Shown here one piece after another: positions 1 to 7,517 of a stretch of DNA of 64,000 bases (positions are counted from its first letter, which is position 1; every line of letters starts with the position of its first letter). The translations under genes and the position numbers were made by a program. Under the pieces are notes generated by a model that saw nothing but the letters and a program-made list of their open reading frames with translations, had not been told where the DNA came from and did not search any database. This stretch comes from Psychromonas ingrahamii 37 (GTDB lineage Bacteria > Pseudomonadota > Gammaproteobacteria > Enterobacterales > Psychromonadaceae): assembly GCF_000015285.1 (NCBI RefSeq), contig NC_008709.1, positions 186,001 through 250,000 of the forward strand, written 5' to 3'.

Positions 1-2
1 GT

Positions 3-68
3 GTTGGGACACCAATACAAGAAATGAGGACTTTTTTATCAAAGGTTATAGAATCTGTTTTACTGTAA
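3..68 (+). CDS. C-terminal tail of an upstream protein (partial)
   Basis: A frame open from the window edge gives a 22-residue tail ending at a TAA at 66-68. The tail is protein-like (GTPIQEMRTFLSKVIESVLL), but too short to assign to a family. The c-di-GMP gene that follows on the same strand about 100 bp later could be its operon partner. This rests only on an open frame at an edge, so confidence is low. Confidence 0.3.
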   Translation, partial: VGTPIQEMRTFLSKVIESVLL

Positions 69-169
69 GTAATAATAAAATTTTTTAATAGATGATTGCA
101 AGAAAATTAGGCAACAACAATACATTTAAAAAACGTATACATTACTTATAAATATGAAGGGTTAATATT

Positions 170-556
170 ATGAGTTTGGATGCCAATAAAAAACTGCTCT
201 TTGAACATCAAAAGGCGGAAAAGCTGGCTGCTGAATTAGTCATTGCCAATAAAAAATTGTTATTTGAGCATGAGGAAAAAGAAAAACTGGCTGCTGAGTT
301 AATCATTGCCCGTGAATTTCGTATTGCCGCCATCATATTTGAATCTCAAGAAGGTATGCTTGTCACAGATGCGAATAAACATATTCTTCGTGTGAATAAG
401 GCCTTTCCCACATTCAACTTGGAAGTGCACCACATATTTCATTATAGATTTCAAAAGGTGTCTTGTAACCTAGGCACTTTCTTGGTCTTGAGTTTAGTAT
501 GTTTTCTATCTCTCCTATTCGCTTATGAGAGACTAAAGCAAAGTCAGTTCCTTTAG
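170..556 (+). pseudogene. 5' fragment of PAS-GGDEF-EAL gene, cut by IS30
   Basis: N-terminal part of a c-di-GMP turnover protein; its 3' part is at 1462-3051. Residues 1-50 form a charged coiled coil made of two near-identical ~23-residue repeats (ANKKLLFEH..EKLAAEL). A PAS domain then begins (FESQEGMLVTDANKHILRVNKAF). Host sequence stops at 406; codons after that are IS DNA, and the frame ends by chance at 556 inside the element. The start ATG has an AAGGG Shine-Dalgarno sequence 8-9 nt upstream. Removing the IS and one target duplicate joins VNKAF to TRISGY in frame, giving a 608-residue protein. As it stands the gene is interrupted. Confidence 0.85.
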
Positions 557-1458
557 GTAGAAATCGCCTAATCAAACCATTCACTTGCTCTACAGCTCCT
601 TTTTCCCAGCTATGGTAGGCTTGGCAAAAATAAGATTTACAGTCTAATTTTTCGTTAACTTTTAAGTGTCCGGCGTTTTCTGAACCATTATCATAGGTTA
701 CCGAGCAAACAAAATCATTAGGGTGATTTGCCAGTTTTTTTATCAGTGCATTTTTTGTGGCTAATGCTTTTTTAGAACTTAATTTTGTTATATGTGACAT
801 TCGAGTTACTCGCTCAACCACGACATTCAATGCAAGCTTTCGTCCCTTCGACTCTATAGAATCACTTTCCCAATGGCCGGGGATTGAGCGATTATCTATT
901 TCTTCAGGGCGCTCTAATATACTGGTTTTTAAACTGGTTTTAGCCACGTATGCCCGACTTGGATATTTCATTCTACGACGCTTATGTTTCCTAGGGAGAT
1001 AAATAATAAGCTCTTTAGCCTCTTTGTAGATATATTGATAGATAGACTCATGGCAGATATATTTCTCTTCGCCAGTTAGCTTTAAACGGCCTGAAATAAG
1101 CTCAGGAGTCCATCCTATTTTTAACTTATTAATCACATACTGTTTCGTTCCTTCATTGCTTAACCTCCCTTTAGTTACTCTTCTACGCATTCTCATTGCA
1201 TAGTAACGCTGAGCTGAATGAGGGTAATAAGTAGGCACATAATACTGCGATTCATTTCTTTTGACTTCCCTGCTTATTGTCGTATGAGATCTGCTTAATA
1301 AATCTCCAATCTTTCGAATTGACATTTTTCTGTAATGAAACCAATTAAAAATTAACTTTCTTTCATGCAAGGATAGGTGTGAATATTTTTGTCCCATAAT
1401 ATGCCTCCAAATTAACTAAAGAATAGTTTAAGTGGTGCACTTCTATGTTGAACAAGGG
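407..1458 (-). mobile_element. IS30-family insertion sequence (1052 bp)
   Basis: A complete IS with one transposase gene on the minus strand. The 27-bp terminal inverted repeats lie at 407-433 and 1432-1458; both ends start CCC, share TTCAAC, and end in a perfect GAAGTGCACCAC. A 3-bp direct repeat TTT flanks the element at 404-406 and 1459-1461, the target duplication size expected of IS30-family elements. The clean duplication and intact transposase suggest a recent insertion. It splits the PAS domain of the c-di-GMP gene. Confidence 0.93.
414..1397 (-). CDS. IS30-family transposase
   Basis: A 327-residue DDE transposase. The N-terminal region (about 1-60) is an HTH_38-type helix-turn-helix (HLSLHERKLIFNWFHYRKMSIRKIGDLL, SHTTISREVKRN). 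The C-terminal DDE core includes WESDSIESKGR (first Asp), SVTYDNGSENAGH (second Asp) and the HSWEKGAVEQVNGLIRRFLP region (Glu). Length is at the short end for the family but complete. The ATG has a strong GGAGG upstream. The stop codon lies inside the left inverted repeat, as in many compact IS30 elements. No disruption is visible, so it is probably active. Confidence 0.93.
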   Translation of the reverse strand: MGQKYSHLSLHERKLIFNWFHYRKMSIRKIGDLLSRSHTTISREVKRNESQYYVPTYYPHSAQRYYAMRMRRRVTKGRLSNEGTKQYVINKLKIGWTPELISGRLKLTGEEKYICHESIYQYIYKEAKELIIYLPRKHKRRRMKYPSRAYVAKTSLKTSILERPEEIDNRSIPGHWESDSIESKGRKLALNVVVERVTRMSHITKLSSKKALATKNALIKKLANHPNDFVCSVTYDNGSENAGHLKVNEKLDCKSYFCQAYHSWEKGAVEQVNGLIRRFLPKGTDFALVSHKRIGEIENILNSRPRKCLGYKTPFEIYNEICGALPS

Positions 1459-3051
1459 TTTACTCGCATTTCAGGCTACAGTGCAGAAGAGGTTATTGGA
1501 CAGACACCCAAGCTCTTTAGCTCAGGCCGACAAGACAAAGTGCTCTATAAGGCGATGTGGAACAGTATCAATACCACCGACGCATGGGAAGGTGAAATCT
1601 GGAATCGCCGCAAAAACGGTGACACCTATTTAGCGCATATGACTATTGCCTCAGTGAGAGACACGGGCAAGATGATCTCTAATTATGTTGCTACGATCAC
1701 CGATATTACCCTAAACAAAGCCGCCTCAGAAAAAATCAATAACCTCGCCTACTTTGATCAAATCACTCAGTTACCAAATCGTCTTTTGTTAGTTGATAGG
1801 CTTAATCTCGCCCTAGCTGAAAGTGCGCACAGTAACCATCATGGTGCATTACTATTTATTGATTTAAACCAGCTTAAAATCATCAACAACACCCACGGGT
1901 ACAGTGTGGGAAATTTACTGTTAAAAGAAGTAACTGCTCGCTTAACTCAGATTGTAAGAAAAGCTGATACCATCGCCCGATTAAGCGGTGATGAGTTTGT
2001 AATACTTTTAGAAAAATTGAGTGAGCGAGACATTGAAGCTAACACCGAAATCCAAAATATTGCTAAAAAAATTATTTTTTTATTAACTCAACCTTACCAG
2101 CTCAATATGCACAAATATCGTGGCACCATCAGTATCGGCGCAACAATATTCAATGGGAATGAATTTGCATCGGAAAAACTGTTAAAGCAAGCTGATATTG
2201 CTATGCATCAATCTAGGCTCGCAGGGCACAATCGCCTTTGTTTCTTTAATCAAACAATGCAAGAGGCTATTACAGCCCGTGCCGAGATGGAACATGAACT
2301 ACGCGAAGCGATTGAACACAATCAATTTCAGCTATATTATCAAATACAGGTTAGCAGTTCTGGTCAAGCATTAGGGGCTGAAGCTTTAATCCGTTGGCAA
2401 CATCCAGAAGATGGTTATATTTCCCCCTTTAACTTTATCCCTTTAGCCGAAGAAACAGGACTTATTTTACCAATAGGGGAATGGGTATTAAACACAGCCT
2501 GCGCTCAACTTAAAAAATGGCAAAAAAAACCACTGACACAAGATCTTGTACTCGCCGTTAATGTAAGTGCTCTACAAATTCATCAAGAAGACTTTGTAGA
2601 GCAACTAAAAAGCATCCTGCAAAAGCATGAAATCACCCCTGAACGACTTAAACTAGAACTAACTGAAAGTATGTTGGTAGAAAATGTCAGTGGCATTATT
2701 ACCAAAATTAATACACTGAGAAAAATAGGTGTTTTATTCTCATTAGATGACTTTGGTACGGGTTATTCTTCTTTACAATATCTTAAAAAATTGCCCATCA
2801 ATCAATTAAAAATAGACCAGTCATTTGTGCGTGACCTTCTCACGGATACCAATGACAGAGCGATTGTACGCACCATCATTACCATGTCACATAATTTAGG
2901 TATTAACGTTATTGCCGAGGGTGTAGAAACGGTAGAACAAAGACAATACTTGTTGAGTGAAGGCTGTATGAATTATCAAGGCTATCTATTTAGTAAGCCC
3001 GTACCAATTGATGAGTTTGAAGCGTTGATTTTTCGTTTAAGTGACACCTAA
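1432..3051 (+). pseudogene. 3' fragment of PAS-GGDEF-EAL c-di-GMP protein
   Basis: The rest of the gene begun at 170. Host DNA resumes at 1459-1461 (target duplicate); the open frame can be read from a GTG inside the IS right end, but I see no good ribosome site there. Domain order: rest of PAS with PAC (TRISGYSAEEVIG to ITDITLNKAAS), GGDEF domain with signature SGDEF in place of GGDEF, then an EAL domain with GAEALIRWQ, ELTESMLVEN, DDFGTGYSSL and KIDQSFVRDL. EAL residues for Mg2+ binding look intact, so phosphodiesterase activity is likely in the uninterrupted protein. Cyclase activity is uncertain because of the Gly-to-Ser change. The separate fragment may or may not be translated. Confidence 0.85.
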
Positions 3052-3570
3052 TTTTAAACAGTGAGGGTTACCAATGTTACAGAAAGTCCAAACTCACTAT
3101 TAAACAGCAATCACTATACGAAAGCGCAAGTTTACTCAATTGCTTGAGCATCCGGGGCCTAACCTAATTACCAAAAAATCAACAGAAAAGTTATCTGTAA
3201 AGAGTGCTTTTTAAACTTACCAGGGGTCGATTATAGAGACCATTTTTTGTTTTATAAGGCGCTTTGGGGGCGAAAGCGCCTCAGCGAAATAGTTTAAGCA
3301 GTGCATGAATATTCAATGACTTTGTTGGTAAGAGACTTTGATTTTTCTCCCAGATGTGAGAAAGCTGCCGCACAGTTGGTGACAAAAAGAATGGAACTCT
3401 CCAAATTTAACCACCGCCTCTAGTGTTTCTGGCAACTTTAGGTCGGTCATTTGAGAAACTGGGAAAAGAAGGGAATTTTAAAAGCACAGTTTTCAATTAA
3501 TAACGGCGATCTAGGTTGCGTATGCTAAATAAATATAATATCTTTTTCTCAAATCAAACTAAATATAGAT
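3052..3570. other. Intergenic region with a perfect hairpin and one tiny ORF
   Basis: No gene of normal size is visible. At 3258-3265/3273-3280 there is a perfect 8-bp GC-rich stem (GGCGCTTT/AAAGCGCC, 7-nt loop) without a T-run, so it is not a convincing terminator. On the minus strand 3450-3313 could encode 45 residues starting MTDLKLPETLEAVVKFGE, which looks protein-like but matches nothing I know. The stretch probably contains remains of decayed genes. Confidence 0.35.
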
Positions 3571-3792
3571 ATGACAAAACATTTTTTAGATAATTCTAAC
3601 GTAATCGAGTTCTTATGCGAAACTGCCAATAAATTTGTGGAAGAGAAATTCGGAGATGACGGTTACTGTGTTGATGAAGAAGGATCGGGTTACACCGAAG
3701 AAGCACAAGAATATTTCGACGATACATATGATAAAATTGAGGGTGACCTGAACGATATGTTGGGGGTTTATAGAATTGAGGACGATGAGTGA
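3571..3792 (+). CDS. Small highly acidic hypothetical protein
   Basis: 73 residues, about one third Asp or Glu, with very few basic residues. I do not recognise a family. There is no signal peptide or membrane segment. Such a charge profile is seen in DNA-mimic and anti-restriction proteins and in some immunity proteins; that is only an analogy, strengthened slightly by its place among mobile and defence genes. A weak hairpin plus T-run at about 3905-3929 could end its transcript. The upstream 60 bp are very AT-rich. Real-gene status is likely but not proven. Confidence 0.5.
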   Translation: MTKHFLDNSNVIEFLCETANKFVEEKFGDDGYCVDEEGSGYTEEAQEYFDDTYDKIEGDLNDMLGVYRIEDDE

Positions 3793-3945
3793 AGTATGTT
3801 TTATCTCATAATGCTCCTAAATTGAGAGAATGTTGCTTGGTGTTAACTGAGCATTGAAAAAAATACTCTTAATTTCACATAACCCCGTTATATAACACTT
3901 CAGAAGGCTACCTAAATGGTGGTTTTTTGTATCTACCCATACTGA

Positions 3946-4155
3946 TCAACAATATATCTTAGGTATATCATGCCATTTGATTGTGTATTGCGGTGTTAAA
4001 AATTGTCGGCGCATAGCCCACTTTTCATCGATTCCTTGACTGGCGAGTAGCGCGGTATCAGTACCGTATTTTTGATTAATATTATCCAGCACTTTCACTA
4101 ATCTATTATCACTTTTCTATTCGCTAGCAGCCAGTCGCATAGAGGATTCAATAAT
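3946..4155 (-). pseudogene. umuC: Remnant of umuC 3' end (DNA polymerase V)
   Basis: Translation of the minus strand gives an interrupted but recognisable UmuC C-terminus: RLVKVLDNINQKYGTDT, then WAMRRQFLTPQYTIKWHDIP, ending TGA at 3946-3948. This resembles the DUF4113 tail of UmuC (INxxYG ... Wxm+R..LSPxYTT+W.dlP). An in-frame TAG lies upstream of it, and the rest of the gene (about 350 residues) and umuD are absent. The fragment sits directly downstream of the helicase stop codon, so a deletion probably fused the two. The family call is from memory of the motif. Confidence 0.6.
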
Positions 4156-4161
4156 CATCAA

Positions 4162-5559
4162 CTATATCGGGCTAAACGCTTCAATCAGTTTTTCTCTAAA
4201 GCCACCAAAAGATTCAAGATAAGCAGGGGTATAGTTTTTTTTATTTTCTGATGGTGCATCGTTTAAATTGTCCGAGAAAGCTCCATCATCGAATAATGAC
4301 ATCATTAATGGTGGTTTCAAGTCAGTTGAAGATGAAGCTGATTTTTTATTAGCAGTAGTTATATCAAATTGCTTAGCAATAGCATTACCGCGTACTAAGA
4401 CATTAGAATCAGGCAATTCTTGATCTATTCGGTGGGCAAATATACTTAACTTTTCTTCAGCAAAAGTGAACAACCAAGCCTCCTGATTTACAGCCTCATT
4501 TACTCTTAAAATTCGACCTAAAACTTGTCTGAAATACAGCTCAGTTTTAACCCGGCTTAAATGGCAGCAAACCTGTAATCTGGGTATGTCCGTACCTTCT
4601 GCAACCATGCCAACACTGACAATCCACTCTGTATTACAGAAACGAAAATGTTTGATTCGTTCAGCTGCATCCGGCTCTTTATATGTCACAATAACGGCGG
4701 TTTGCTGGAACTGTTCAGTGAGCATTTTCAATATCTGCTGTGCATGTTCCACCGATGAAGCAACAATGAGTCCGCCTGCATCTTGGTTAAACTGCCTGAT
4801 TTCAGCGAGTTTATTACAGCCTTTTTGCAAGATATATTGAATAACTACCTCATGACAGATTAAATCCTGATAAGAAATTAAAGGTGCTTTTAATAAATCA
4901 TGCAGTGAGTTAAAGACTTTCGTTTCTTGCTCTTTGGTCGTCACTGATATTTCTTCGTTATCAATTAAAACGATTTTGGGGTTTCTGCAAACGCCATCAT
5001 CGACAGCTTGTTGTAGTGAATAGGTGTAATCACATTGAATTTTATTATCGGGATCGCTGTAATTAGCAAGCGCAATGGGGATGAGATCCGATCGCCAAGG
5101 AGTCCCGGTTAGCGCTAAAGTATACGCAGCCTGTTCTTGAATGTGTTGCACTATATCCTGCCCCCAGGCGTTCGCATCATCAAATGAGGAGCCTGAGCAG
5201 TGATGGATCTCATCAAACACCACTAACACTCTATTATTCTTAATAATCTTCCAGTTGTCTTCGTTAAAAAACCGCATGTTCTGATAGGTATAAGAGCAAC
5301 CAATAGCGCCAATAACACCATCGAAATTACAATTGAGTCGACGTGCAAAGGTATTCTTAATCCCTTCAGCCACAGTAATCGATGGCGAGAAACATAAAAC
5401 AAAATCTATTTGCTTTGTGTCAAACAAATATCCTGCAACTTCAGCGGCTAATACGGTTTTCCCGGAAGCGGGTGTTGCTAAACATAAAAAGTGCTTACTG
5501 ATTTCTAAATAATGATTTTTTGCTGTGGTTAAACATTCTTGTTGCCAAGCTCTTAGCAT
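4162..5559 (-). CDS. SF2 DEAD/DEAH-box helicase-like protein
   Basis: 465 residues. Motifs in order: Walker A ATPASGKT (about 29-36), motif II DEIHH (about 116-120), motif III LTGTPWR, motif V VAEGTDIPRLQ, motif VI QVLGRILR. This is the two-RecA core related to type III restriction Res subunits and RadD/Irc3-type helicases, but no nuclease domain is visible. The C-terminal 90 residues are low complexity (KKSASSSTDL...SEN). The start overlaps the stop of the upstream small gene by 7 bp, so the two are co-transcribed and probably cotranslated. A defence or DNA-repair role is likely; exact function unknown. Confidence 0.8.
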   Translation of the reverse strand: MLRAWQQECLTTAKNHYLEISKHFLCLATPASGKTVLAAEVAGYLFDTKQIDFVLCFSPSITVAEGIKNTFARRLNCNFDGVIGAIGCSYTYQNMRFFNEDNWKIIKNNRVLVVFDEIHHCSGSSFDDANAWGQDIVQHIQEQAAYTLALTGTPWRSDLIPIALANYSDPDNKIQCDYTYSLQQAVDDGVCRNPKIVLIDNEEISVTTKEQETKVFNSLHDLLKAPLISYQDLICHEVVIQYILQKGCNKLAEIRQFNQDAGGLIVASSVEHAQQILKMLTEQFQQTAVIVTYKEPDAAERIKHFRFCNTEWIVSVGMVAEGTDIPRLQVCCHLSRVKTELYFRQVLGRILRVNEAVNQEAWLFTFAEEKLSIFAHRIDQELPDSNVLVRGNAIAKQFDITTANKKSASSSTDLKPPLMMSLFDDGAFSDNLNDAPSENKKNYTPAYLESFGGFREKLIEAFSPI

Positions 5560-6122
5560 GGTTGATATCCCGTGACCGTATAACCCAGTAATTTTTGTAA
5601 CGCATGCACTTTGCCAAGAAGTTGGACGGATTGATTTTTAGTTTGCAGTTGGTGCTGCTGAAGTTTTTCTTTTAATTCCGGAAAGCGACTAGAAAGGCGC
5701 TTGTATTCATTTACTTCTTCAATGCTTGCGTTTAAATCAATTTCATAAGTCATCAGCTCTTTTTCTAGCAAGGCTTTGTAATTGATGGTTTTAGGCGCTT
5801 GCTTAATGATTTTTGGAGAAGAACTTTTCTTTTGTTTATCACCCCGTTTCATCGGAACAATCGTAGAGGCAAAGAACTTCTCTGTTTTTGAATATAAAAC
5901 ATTTTTTATTCCGTCATCAACAAGGTCCGTTCGCTTTAATAGTCCTTTATCTACACCACGTAATAATTGACGGTAGATAAATTTTCTAGCCTCTGTTGAA
6001 TCCGTAAATTCAGCATGTTCATGCAATAGAGCGTCTTTAGCTGCTATCACAGAGAAGTCATTCATTTGCTTTATCACCAAAAGAGAATGCAAAAAAACAT
6101 TCATATTAACTTTCTGACTCAT
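5553..6122 (-). CDS. Small helicase-partner protein, possibly VspR-like regulator
   Basis: 189 residues, first gene of the helicase operon. Residues 1-75 look like a winged-helix region (EARKFIYRQLLRGVDKGLLKRT...LYSKTEKF). Residues 110-170 are predicted coiled coil (ALLEKELMTYEIDLNASIEEVNEYKRL..FPELKEKLQQHQLQ). The pattern recalls the VspR family of Vibrio pathogenicity-island regulators, but I could not check this. The gene overlaps the helicase start. A palindrome at 6172-6187 lies about 50 bp upstream of its start and probably controls the operon. It could be a DNA-binding specificity subunit for the helicase. Confidence 0.65.
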   Translation of the reverse strand: MSQKVNMNVFLHSLLVIKQMNDFSVIAAKDALLHEHAEFTDSTEARKFIYRQLLRGVDKGLLKRTDLVDDGIKNVLYSKTEKFFASTIVPMKRGDKQKKSSSPKIIKQAPKTINYKALLEKELMTYEIDLNASIEEVNEYKRLSSRFPELKEKLQQHQLQTKNQSVQLLGKVHALQKLLGYTVTGYQPC

Positions 6123-6171
6123 TATTAGACCTTTATTAAAACAAGCTGATTATTTCTTGTGTGACTGGATT

Positions 6172-6187
6172 GCTCTGCAAGCGGAGC
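6172..6187. promoter_or_regulatory. Operator copy 1 upstream of helicase operon
   Basis: GCTCTGCAAGCGGAGC: 5-bp arms (GCTCY/GGAGC) around a 6-bp spacer. It matches the two copies near the XRE gene and lies about 50 bp upstream of the minus-strand operon start. Probably a binding site for the XRE regulator encoded at 6455. Confidence 0.6.
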
Positions 6188-6387
6188 AATTATTCATTAG
6201 TTACTCTGGAATATCAATAGTTAAAATCAGGGTAAATCCAGAAATCACAAGTCAGTTTTCATATTTCATCTTTAACCTTAAAGCATCTTCGTTAACTGCT
6301 TCTTGTTTCAGATATACGAAAAAAGTAGCTATATCTTTGTAAGTTATTCAGTACTAAGAATTAAATAATTATCATCTATCTTTAATT

Positions 6388-6403
6388 GCTCCTTAAGCGG
6401 AGC
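6388..6403. promoter_or_regulatory. Operator copy 2 upstream of XRE gene
   Basis: GCTCCTTAAGCGGAGC: perfect 5-bp arms with 6-bp spacer, followed 7 bp later by a half site GCTCTGCGAG at 6411-6420. Same sequence family as the sites at 6172 and 6434. Confidence 0.65.
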
Positions 6404-6433
6404 ATTTTTTGCTCTGCGAGATGGGAAGATGAC

Positions 6434-6449
6434 GCTCCACTAACGGAGC
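6434..6449. promoter_or_regulatory. Operator copy 3 overlapping XRE ribosome site
   Basis: GCTCCACTAACGGAGC: perfect arms, 6-bp spacer. Its right arm (CGGAGC) also supplies the GGAG Shine-Dalgarno sequence for the ATG at 6455, so protein binding here would block the gene's own expression. Confidence 0.65.
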
Positions 6450-6454
6450 AGTAA

Positions 6455-6679
6455 ATGAATACCATTGGTAAAAAAATTCGAGAAATTCGTAAGCAACGAG
6501 GATTAACACAAGAGCAGTTGGCTGCCGCATGCTGTTTGTTAGGTTTTGATCTTAGTCGTAGTACGTTAGCTAAAGTTGAATCTCAAAATAGGCAGGTAAC
6601 AGATTATGAAATTAGATATTTTGCTCAAGCATTAAAAGTGAGTGAAGGAGATTTTTTTATAAATAGCGAGCAAAAATAG
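6455..6679 (+). CDS. Small XRE/Cro-CI family DNA-binding regulator
   Basis: 74 residues, essentially one HTH_3 domain: IGKKIREIRKQRGLTQEQLA (helices 1-2), then SRSTLAKVESQNRQVTDYEI (recognition and following helices). No effector domain. It is divergent from the helicase operon, and three matching palindromes occupy the region between them, one overlapping its own ribosome site. I infer autoregulation and repression of the helicase operon, a common arrangement for defence modules. It could instead be a controller (C) protein for the restriction locus downstream, since the hsdM remnant follows 150 bp later on the same strand. Confidence 0.8.
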   Translation: MNTIGKKIREIRKQRGLTQEQLAAACCLLGFDLSRSTLAKVESQNRQVTDYEIRYFAQALKVSEGDFFINSEQK

Positions 6680-6830
6680 TTACACTGTAACTATTTTGTG
6701 GCGTAGAAGTACCGATTTAACCCTTTTCTTAGTACTCCTCCAACTTCTGAAACTCCTCCAAATCAGCATTTGGTATCAAATATTTAATTATTTCTATTTT
6801 GGTTTCGCCTGATATTTTTTATTTTAAGTT

Positions 6831-7517
6831 TTGGTAAACAAACGACCCAATGTATTACACACCAATACATTGTCTGAAAACCTACAAGACATTCAACCCA
6901 GTAATCAACACAGCATAATACTGGCAAATCCACCCTTTGGCGGTAAAGAGCGCAAAGAAGTACAACAGAACTTTCCGATACAAACTGGAGAAACCGCATT
7001 TTTGTTTTTACAGCACTTTATTAAAATGCTGAAACCCGGTGGCCGCGCCGCCATTGTCATTAAAAACACCTTTTTAAGTAATACCGACAACGCCGCCATT
7101 GCCCTGCGTAAAGAACTATTGGAAAACTGTAATCTACATACGATACTCGACTGCCCTGGCGGCACTTTTATAGGTGCGGGTGTAAAAACCGTAGTGTTAT
7201 TTTTTACCAAAGGTGAACCCACGTTAAACACATGGTTTTACGAGCTTAATGTAGGCCGTAATATGGGGAAAACTAATCCACTGAACGACAACGATTTAGC
7301 CGAATTTATTGAATTTCAAAAAAGTTTTGCTGATTCAGATAAATCTTGGTCATTAGCGGTGAGTGATATAAATCAAGCCACCTATGACTTGTCGGTTAAA
7401 AACCCAAATATAGAAGAAGCCGCACCATTACGTGAGCCTAAAGTCATTATTGAAAATATTATCGCGCTAGATAAAGAATCAGAGGCTATTTTAGCTAAGA
7501 TTCAGGGATTACTGTAA
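6831..7517 (+). pseudogene. hsdM: Truncated type I methyltransferase subunit HsdM
   Basis: 228 residues corresponding to the C-terminal half of HsdM, which is normally about 480-520. Catalytic motif IV NPPFGG is present near residue 34, and the following N6-adenine methylase core can be followed (LKPGGRAAIVIKNTFL, DCPGGTFIGAGVKTVVLFF). The N-terminal helical domain and the SAM-binding FxGxG motif I are missing; no trace is seen in the 150 bp upstream. The reading frame begins at a TTG without a clear ribosome site. It is next to hsdS (1-bp overlap), so this was an hsdMSR operon. Methylation is very probably lost. Confidence 0.85.

Noticed and set aside
757-1002. Open frame opposite the IS30 transposase
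   Set aside because: It is antisense to the conserved DDE core and has no recognisable features.
3258-3280. Rho-independent terminator after the c-di-GMP gene
   Set aside because: The stem is perfect but neither strand has a T-run next to it.
6157-6342. 61-residue open frame between the helicase operon and XRE gene
   Set aside because: It runs across operator copy 1 and the promoter region, has no ribosome site, and its sequence is not protein-like.
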